Positions 58,677-64,000 of a stretch of 64,000 nucleotides of DNA are shown here, piece by piece. The first letter of the stretch is position 1; each line of letters opens with the position of its first letter. Position numbers and translations under genes: made by a program. The notes below the pieces were generated by a model. That model had not been told where the DNA came from and did no database searches. It worked only from the letters and a program-made list of their open reading frames with translations. Source of the stretch: an uncultured Bacilli bacterium (lineage in GTDB: Bacteria > Bacillota_I > Bacilli_A > RF39 > UBA660). Location of the stretch: positions 1 through 64,000 of the forward strand of contig CAKOKD010000003.1 of the NCBI GenBank assembly GCA_934090935.1, in the 5' to 3' direction.

Positions 58677-60782
58677 CTAGTTACAGTTGTTTTGAACATA
58701 TGATAAAGCATTTCCTGGGTTTTCATATCTATCGTTACAGTATTTTCTTCCAGGTACTTCATATTTCATACATACCTCATCTCCAAGTTCATTGGCTGAG
58801 CCAGCTCCATTTTTTAACTTGGTGTTAAGGGATGAATACGATGTCTGAAGCTCATACATCATAAACATGGTCTGACCTTCAATAGTTTTATAGTCATATG
58901 GACGATAGGCTTTTAACTTTTCATAACGGCTATTATAACTCCATTGACATATACCACCATGAGATCCATTATCCGACGATGGATCAAATCCACTTTCAGC
59001 CATTATATTACCTAAAATAGCAGCGATTCCGACATCACTGTAACCTGAATTTTTTAAAGTTAGGCATACAGATTGACGATTTTCACTTCCACTTGTGAAC
59101 TTATTTGATGAAGACGTTGGTCTTGAACTTATTTGACTTACATAGTCAAGAGGATTTACACGAGTTGATGCATCAGTAAATATCTCGAAGTGTAAATGCT
59201 TTCCAGTTGATACACCTTCATTTCCCATAATCGCGATAACATCTCCTTGTTTAACTGATTGACCAGTTGTCACGAGAATTTTCTTGATATGACCATAACC
59301 TGAATACATACCATTATCATGTTCTATTTTAATATATTTACCATAACCCCTAGAATTTTCACTGGCAATAACAACTACCCCATCACGAGTCGCGATTATT
59401 GGAACGTCTCGATCTCCACCACTTGTACGATACTCAGCAACAGTTGGAGCAATATCAATACCTTGATGGTTCTTACTAGCACCAGCTGTAGGAGATGTAC
59501 GAAGTCCAAAATAGCTCGTTATTTGAGTTGGAATCGGCTCATTTGGATAATATGAATCACTGCCAATTGGCCACCACCAACCGGTATTATCCGATTCAAT
59601 GGCATTTTGTCCATATTCAAAACCTACACCAGCATATGATATTTTTATTCCATAGTTATTTAGAATCCAAATAATATCTTTGATGATTTGTCTTCTTGCT
59701 TTTATTATTTCATCTTGGTATTCATCATATAAACCAGCTTTTTCTAAGGAATTTTCACATATATCACTTGTCATACAATCAACTTTTGCTGGTTTTAAAA
59801 CTTTTTCTTCATAATATTCTTGAAGATGAGTTTTCTTATCAAAGTATTTATTGAAACTTAGAAAGTCAAAGTATTTATCAGTGTCCAACTTAGGAAGTTC
59901 TCCCTTATCCATATAAGCATAAACCGTTCCTTCTGGATAGTTTCCACTCATATCCTCACATTGAGTGTAATATTCATCAGGAATAACAAGTCCTAAAACA
60001 GATATTGATGTGTAATATTTAGCTATGTAATGGTCATGCGACAATTTGCTTACATAATATTTCCAATAACCAAGGCTATTGGTTTGTTTATCAACACATT
60101 TTTCTACTTTTCCTCCAATTAACCCTTTTTGCGGAATATATTCAGGATTTCCTGATGAACATTTTGCTATACGTTCACCATCTGAGTTTTCTTCATAAGT
60201 TGGAGTTCCATAAACACCATAACATTTCGTCGTGTACGAAAACAAATTTGATATAAGAAGTTTTAAAGTATCTTTTTCATCGTTAAAATATTGAGCATAT
60301 TCTTCAGTCATACTGCTATAGTCATAATCAGGTTCAATCTCTGGGTCATCTAAATCAGCATCGTCAACAGCATAACTTTCAGAGTCAGTTTCCCAAAACT
60401 CTTTGTATTCTTCCGATGAATCCGATAAAGTCCCTGGATTTAGGTTTATAAACACCGTTTCTAGGATTATATTGTCAACAAAACTATCATCAGCTATAAT
60501 TCCTTTTTTAGCATATTTTGCTAGTATTTTATATAATTTCGTATAAAATTTTCTTTGCTTACTGATAACTTGATCAATACAATCTTGATTATTATTACAA
60601 TAGCTTAACCAATAATCTCCCTTTTCTTTAAAATATGTGTCGAAGTCAAAATCACTATAGGAAAACGATGATGCTTTTGCAGAGGAAATCAATATAACTG
60701 AAAAAAGTGCTACTGCCAAAAAAGCAAGCAATACTTTGCTTTTTGATAGTAACATTTTAGTTATGTTTAGCACTTTTCTCAT
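58677..60782 (-). CDS. M23 endopeptidase plus phage-tail-type lysozyme-like protein
   Basis: 701 residues. Signal peptide/anchor (about 14-36). A long N-terminal region of ~400 residues with several Cys is unrecognised. An M23 domain (about 430-545) has H-Q-G-I-D-I near 440, Y-G-H-I-K-K, and G-K-H-L-H-F-E-I with the zinc-binding residues. The C-terminal ~120 residues (I-A-A-I-L-G-N-I-M-A-E-S-G-F) are lysozyme-like with the Glu in A-E-S. Two wall-cutting activities in one exported protein; this is the VirB1-like role. Confidence 0.9.
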   Translation of the reverse strand: MRKVLNITKMLLSKSKVLLAFLAVALFSVILISSAKASSFSYSDFDFDTYFKEKGDYWLSYCNNNQDCIDQVISKQRKFYTKLYKILAKYAKKGIIADDSFVDNIILETVFINLNPGTLSDSSEEYKEFWETDSESYAVDDADLDDPEIEPDYDYSSMTEEYAQYFNDEKDTLKLLISNLFSYTTKCYGVYGTPTYEENSDGERIAKCSSGNPEYIPQKGLIGGKVEKCVDKQTNSLGYWKYYVSKLSHDHYIAKYYTSISVLGLVIPDEYYTQCEDMSGNYPEGTVYAYMDKGELPKLDTDKYFDFLSFNKYFDKKTHLQEYYEEKVLKPAKVDCMTSDICENSLEKAGLYDEYQDEIIKARRQIIKDIIWILNNYGIKISYAGVGFEYGQNAIESDNTGWWWPIGSDSYYPNEPIPTQITSYFGLRTSPTAGASKNHQGIDIAPTVAEYRTSGGDRDVPIIATRDGVVVIASENSRGYGKYIKIEHDNGMYSGYGHIKKILVTTGQSVKQGDVIAIMGNEGVSTGKHLHFEIFTDASTRVNPLDYVSQISSRPTSSSNKFTSGSENRQSVCLTLKNSGYSDVGIAAILGNIMAESGFDPSSDNGSHGGICQWSYNSRYEKLKAYRPYDYKTIEGQTMFMMYELQTSYSSLNTKLKNGAGSANELGDEVCMKYEVPGRKYCNDRYENPGNALSYVQNNCN

Positions 60783-60799
60783 TATATCACCGCCTGATA

Positions 60800-62593
60800 C
60801 TATAATCCTCCACCAGATCCAAATGAATCTAATTCATCTTGAGTTAAGATTACGTTAATACGCATTCTTCTTGATCCACATACAAATAGAGCTTCTCCTT
60901 GTGTATATGTTTTGATGCTTTCTTTTTCATTTTCATTTAAGTCAATTAGTTTTGATAAATCTTCTACTGCTTGTTTTCTAAGACCCATAATCAAGTAATA
61001 TGAAGCATTATCAAATATTGCTTTACCATGAACAATCAAATTATCAGCTGCAAAGTCTGTTGGTTGTTGAGTAATAATTATTGTTCCTGTGTTGTATTTT
61101 CTTGCACGTCTTTGCATTTGAGCTAAGTATTCTGCTCCAAGCTCATTGTTACCAGAAAGCAAGATATGAGCTTCATCAACATACATAACTGTGTTTTTAT
61201 TCTTATCAAGACATAATCCCCAAGAGTATTTTAAAATGTTGAAGAATAATGCGTCACGAATATTAGAATCACTATTCATAACATCTTTTATATTAAATAC
61301 AATGAAATCTTCATTTGCATTAAGAGTTGTATGTCCATTGAAATAATATCTCAATTCGTTTATGAATGGACGAACCTTTATTTCAAGACGTTCCATAATA
61401 TCTCTTTCACGCGTTGCCTCTGGCATAGAAAGAAGTTTACCTTTAATTGTTGCATATACATCGTCAAATGTTGGATATTTATCCGGAGTAAAGCTTGCAA
61501 AGTTAGTGTTGAAATCTATTCCGAAACGTTTATATGTTTCTTGAACAATCTCAGAAAACATCGCTAAGACATCCTCTTCAATGCTTGGACTATAGTATTT
61601 CATAAATGCTTTTAGGGATTGAAGAGTTCTAGTTAAAACTGTATATCCAAGTCCTTGAGCAAGTTCTTCACTATCAGAATCAACAACAACTTCAAGAGGA
61701 TTTATAAGACCAAATGCTCCACCTTTACCTAAATCGATAAATGATCCTCCACAAGATTTTGTTAGAGTTTCAAGCTCACCTTCTGGGTCAATACATACAA
61801 TTTGGTATCCGTTTCTTATATGATTTCTTAGAAGAAGTTTACCGGCAGTTGATTTACCTGAACCAGATGTACCTAAAATAATCATATTAGCATTATTTCT
61901 ATTAAACTCTTTTCTTATTTGATATAAGAATTGATTAAATAGGACAACACCTCCAGAGAAATCTATTCCAAATAGAGTTGATTTACCCGGATCTTTAATT
62001 GAGTCAAATACAAATGGATACATAGCTGAAACTGTTGGGGCTGGTATTGGAATACCTATTCTGCTTTCAATTTCTTGTTTTGGAAATATTGGAAGCATAG
62101 ATTTTAATACTTTTTCTTGTTCAAACATCATCGGTATAGCTCTCATGCCAAGCGAAGTTAAAAAGTTTCTTATTTGAATTTTTTTTGAATCAAGTTCATC
62201 TTTAGTATCGGCCATAATCATGATGTGCATTTGAAAATCAAATATTTTTGATTGAGTAGCAGCAAGCATCGAAACAAAGTTTTCCATCGATTCATAATCA
62301 AGTCTTATTCTTTCTTTCAATGTATGATCGTTTTCTTTTTGATAAGCATCTTTTAATTCAGCGATTTCTTTATTTATAGTTTTTTGCATTGTTGTAAGTT
62401 CAATCGGAATATGTTTTACGCATAATTTAACCCCAGGAATTGAAGTTATGTTGCTAAGCCATCCTGGCCCAATCGCTTTAGGATATTCAAGTACAGTAAG
62501 TATGGTTGCATACTTATCACTTATCATAAATTCATTTATCTTAAAGTTTAATCCTTTAGGAGCTATTTCACTTTTAGTTGTTAGTTTCGACAT
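60800..62593 (-). CDS. VirB4-type ATPase, C-terminal part of a split VirB4
   Basis: 597 residues. Walker A G-T-S-G-S-G-K-S-T near 240, motif with C-I-D-P-E-G-E-L-E, Walker B M-Y-V-D-E-A-H-I-L-L near 470, and a T-Q-Q-P-T-D arginine-finger region. Conserved F-G-I-D-F-S-G-G lies before Walker A. Typical Gram-positive VirB4 proteins are ~800 residues; here the N-terminal domain appears to be encoded separately just upstream, overlapping by 20 bases. It energises pilus/channel assembly. Confidence 0.92.
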   Translation of the reverse strand: MSKLTTKSEIAPKGLNFKINEFMISDKYATILTVLEYPKAIGPGWLSNITSIPGVKLCVKHIPIELTTMQKTINKEIAELKDAYQKENDHTLKERIRLDYESMENFVSMLAATQSKIFDFQMHIMIMADTKDELDSKKIQIRNFLTSLGMRAIPMMFEQEKVLKSMLPIFPKQEIESRIGIPIPAPTVSAMYPFVFDSIKDPGKSTLFGIDFSGGVVLFNQFLYQIRKEFNRNNANMIILGTSGSGKSTAGKLLLRNHIRNGYQIVCIDPEGELETLTKSCGGSFIDLGKGGAFGLINPLEVVVDSDSEELAQGLGYTVLTRTLQSLKAFMKYYSPSIEEDVLAMFSEIVQETYKRFGIDFNTNFASFTPDKYPTFDDVYATIKGKLLSMPEATRERDIMERLEIKVRPFINELRYYFNGHTTLNANEDFIVFNIKDVMNSDSNIRDALFFNILKYSWGLCLDKNKNTVMYVDEAHILLSGNNELGAEYLAQMQRRARKYNTGTIIITQQPTDFAADNLIVHGKAIFDNASYYLIMGLRKQAVEDLSKLIDLNENEKESIKTYTQGEALFVCGSRRMRINVILTQDELDSFGSGGGL

Positions 62594-63173
62594 CTGCCAT
62601 CACCGTCCCATATTCTACTCTTTTTGAATCATTAAAGAAACTATCCAGTAACACTCTCGCATCATCGTCAGTTAATTGTCTTGAATTAATACCGGCATTT
62701 GCAAGTCCAGAAATCATGTTATGAATTTTCTTTTGAATGCTTTCCATATTTTTTGGACTGTCTTTAAACAATAGGTAAAATTCAGTATCTACGGCGTTTA
62801 TTTCAGGTCCAATAAACTTGTCACATTTTTGGATATCCTGTAAAATCATTTTTCTCACTTGAGGATTTACAGCATCTGTATACATAATCTCAAGTTCTGA
62901 TTTATATAGATTGATATCTACTGGTCTATCACAACAAACTAACCAAAACTCGTAATAAAGAGTATTATAAAAATTTCTTAACGCGATTAAAGTTCGTTCT
63001 TGTGTTTCTTGATCACTTATAAAAATATTTTTAGGTTCAACGCGGATTCCAGCAACTAATTGAGTTCCTTCAATAAGTTTACCTTCAACCTCAATCATAC
63101 CATTTTTTATATCTTTTACTGGCAACCAATCTTCAGTATATTTACTACTTTCTATCTTTATTTTCTTCGCCAT
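62574..63173 (-). CDS. Separate N-terminal domain of VirB4 (split gene)
   Basis: 199 residues. Begins D-W-L-P-V-K-D-I-K-N-G-M-I-E-V-E-G-K, the usual opening of the N-terminal domain of Gram-positive VirB4 proteins, and continues with Y-Y-E-F-W-L-V-C-C-D-R-P-V. There is no ATPase motif. The stop overlaps the start of the ATPase gene, so the two chains are probably made together and pair. Confidence 0.75.
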   Translation of the reverse strand: MAKKIKIESSKYTEDWLPVKDIKNGMIEVEGKLIEGTQLVAGIRVEPKNIFISDQETQERTLIALRNFYNTLYYEFWLVCCDRPVDINLYKSELEIMYTDAVNPQVRKMILQDIQKCDKFIGPEINAVDTEFYLLFKDSPKNMESIQKKIHNMISGLANAGINSRQLTDDDARVLLDSFFNDSKRVEYGTVMADVETNN

Positions 63174-63477
63174 TTATCATACACCAACCTCTCCAAAAGT
63201 ATGTTCTTCTATTTGATAAATAATTGTAAATATTTGCACAAAGCGTCCAAACATTTCTATGATTTGGTACAGGAAGTACCATAGCAGTGCTTATAAAAAG
63301 TGGAGTTAAAATCATAAATACATCCTGTATAGTTACCGCATTAAAGGTAAACATAAGGATTATTGTTAGTAAAGCTCCTACGCTAAATATTGCTAAATCA
63401 ACGGGAGTAAAAAGACCAAATATTAACATCGATCTTTTTGAATTCGCTGGTATCAAATATGCATTATTCATACTCAA
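63145..63477 (-). CDS. PrgI/VirB3-like membrane protein
   Basis: 110 residues from a TTG at 63477 at good spacing to GAGAGG; an ATG six bases on is possible. Two hydrophobic helices (about 30-50 and 52-70), then the short phrase V-P-N-H-R-N-V-W and a Tyr/Arg-rich tail. This is the PrgI layout; PrgI or VirB3 sits before VirB4 in T4SS loci. Overlaps the VirB4 N-terminal gene by 29 bases. Confidence 0.75.
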   Translation of the reverse strand: MSMNNAYLIPANSKRSMLIFGLFTPVDLAIFSVGALLTIILMFTFNAVTIQDVFMILTPLFISTAMVLPVPNHRNVWTLCANIYNYLSNRRTYFWRGWCMINGEENKDRK

Positions 63478-63499
63478 ATTTTCCTCTCTTTATTCATTT

Positions 63500-63937
63500 T
63501 TAAAACTTTTTTAAATTTATCATAGCTTCTAATTGTTTATTTTTATTTAACGCTGTTTTATAATTCGCAAAAAGTGTTTTAGAATCCATCGTAGAATCCG
63601 TACCTAATGTAAATCCGCAAGAAGAAATAAATGGACTATTTTTTCTTGATGAAAGTTCTCTTCCGACTTTATTTAAAACATCTTTTGCATAAATATTGTC
63701 TTCACAAGTATCAGCAAATTTTTTGTATTCAAGAACTAAATATTTTTGTTTGATTAAATTTTGTTCTCTTTTAGACATACCTGATGATATAGCATTTTTT
63801 AATTCTTCATTTTTAGCATTTTCAATTATATCCATATCATCCATAGCTTCTCTAGTTAAAATAGCTTCATAACTTGCTATGACGTAGTCGCATAAGTTTT
63901 TTTTCATTTCTAATTCTTCAATTTCACTTATAAACAT
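63500..63937 (-). CDS. Hypothetical protein of the T4SS locus (145 aa)
   Basis: 145 residues from the ATG at 63937 (GTAGGTG ribosome site; an upstream GTG is less likely). Helical, charged, no signal or membrane helix (E-N-A-K-N-E-E-L-K-N-A-I; S-K-R-E-Q-N-L-I-K-Q-K). Two Cys near the middle and one later. No family recognised; its position suggests a T4SS accessory protein. Confidence 0.65.
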   Translation of the reverse strand: MFISEIEELEMKKNLCDYVIASYEAILTREAMDDMDIIENAKNEELKNAISSGMSKREQNLIKQKYLVLEYKKFADTCEDNIYAKDVLNKVGRELSSRKNSPFISSCGFTLGTDSTMDSKTLFANYKTALNKNKQLEAMINLKKF

Positions 63938-63946
63938 AACAAACAC

Positions 63947-64000
63947 CTACTTCTTATCTTTCTTTTCAGCTTCTTTTGCTATTGTTTGAGTTCTAGATTG
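63947..64000 (-). CDS. C-terminal end of an upstream T4SS-locus gene (partial)
   Basis: Only 17 codons ending K-E-A-E-K-K-D-K-K then TAG at 63947-63949 are visible. The stop lies in the ribosome site of the next gene, showing tight operon packing. Basic-tailed ends like this are common in T4SS membrane proteins, but the family cannot be named. Confidence 0.5.
   Translation of the reverse strand, partial: QSRTQTIAKEAEKKDKK

Noticed and set aside
1..64000. CRISPR arrays, rRNA, tRNA, transposases, integrases
   Set aside because: Looked for on both strands by eye; no direct-repeat array, no cloverleaf with a CCA-type end and no transposase or integrase motif was seen. Small or diverged ones could be missed.
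1..64000. Reverse transcriptase of a diversity-generating retroelement
   Set aside because: None of the reading frames shows the Y-x-D-D-type catalytic motif in RT context, so the DGR idea rests only on target-like tails.
53437..64000. Whole region as an integrated conjugative element
   Set aside because: T4SS genes are present, but no relaxase, integrase, attachment repeats or tRNA boundary is visible; left as an open possibility.

Overview
This window is chromosomal DNA from an AT-rich (roughly 28-30% G+C by eye), low-GC Gram-positive bacterium. Murein and division genes (murG, ftsQ), a LytR-CpsA-Psr protein, an LTA-synthase-like enzyme, a class B sortase and the sporulation pair spoIIGA-sigE point to a walled, probably spore-forming member of the Bacilli/Mollicutes-related gut Firmicutes. 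ackA and ppdK point to fermentative metabolism. The taxonomic placement is inference; no rRNA or tRNA gene was found.

Layout: nearly everything is on the minus strand. At 1-2.3 kb lie two tandem members of a seven-copy surface protein family. At 2.5-14 kb are housekeeping genes (nrnA-ackA, thiI, ylxM-ftsY, an LtaS-like gene, a ComGC-like prepilin, queH, ftsQ, murG) plus an orphan VirB2/TrbC-like protein with a Cys-rich tail. At 14-15.9 kb are family member 3 and a candidate type I toxin-antitoxin locus. At 15.9-27.8 kb are membrane proteins including a CPBP protease and a possible pseudoenzyme paralogue, a DUF421 protein, rpsT, two transglutaminase-like proteins, recD2 and two XRE regulators. 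At 27.9-35 kb is a sortase B island: srtB, three intact substrates and one frameshifted substrate, all with NPKT sorting motifs, plus an ATPase and a Fic protein. One substrate carries a strikingly ubiquitin-like domain. At 36-53 kb are ppdK, khpA-rpsP, an LCP protein, spoIIGA-sigE, rmuC, a TVP38-like protein and a HerA-like ATPase, interleaved with family members 4-7. At 53-64 kb is a type IV secretion locus (PrgI-like, split VirB4, M23/lysozyme, two VirB8-like proteins, NlpC/P60, VirD4) with no relaxase in view.

The most notable system is the seven-member surface family. All members share an N-terminal signal anchor and a beta-rich module (about 160 residues) ending in an N-A-V-E-R-like motif, joined to different C-terminal modules: FGE/C-type-lectin-like (two copies), a WWLRS...GISPAFRI type (two), a WTFSP...VRPVISL type, a Cys-rich tail, and one truncated by the window edge. 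Several 3' ends are locally GC-rich and diversified in a way that resembles diversity-generating retroelement targets, but no reverse transcriptase or template repeat lies in the window. Five members are preceded by one conserved element with eight bases of G (one copy interrupted by a T) between candidate -35 and -10 boxes, the arrangement used for promoter phase variation in other bacteria. Together these suggest a repertoire of variable surface proteins with switchable expression; this is inference from sequence alone.
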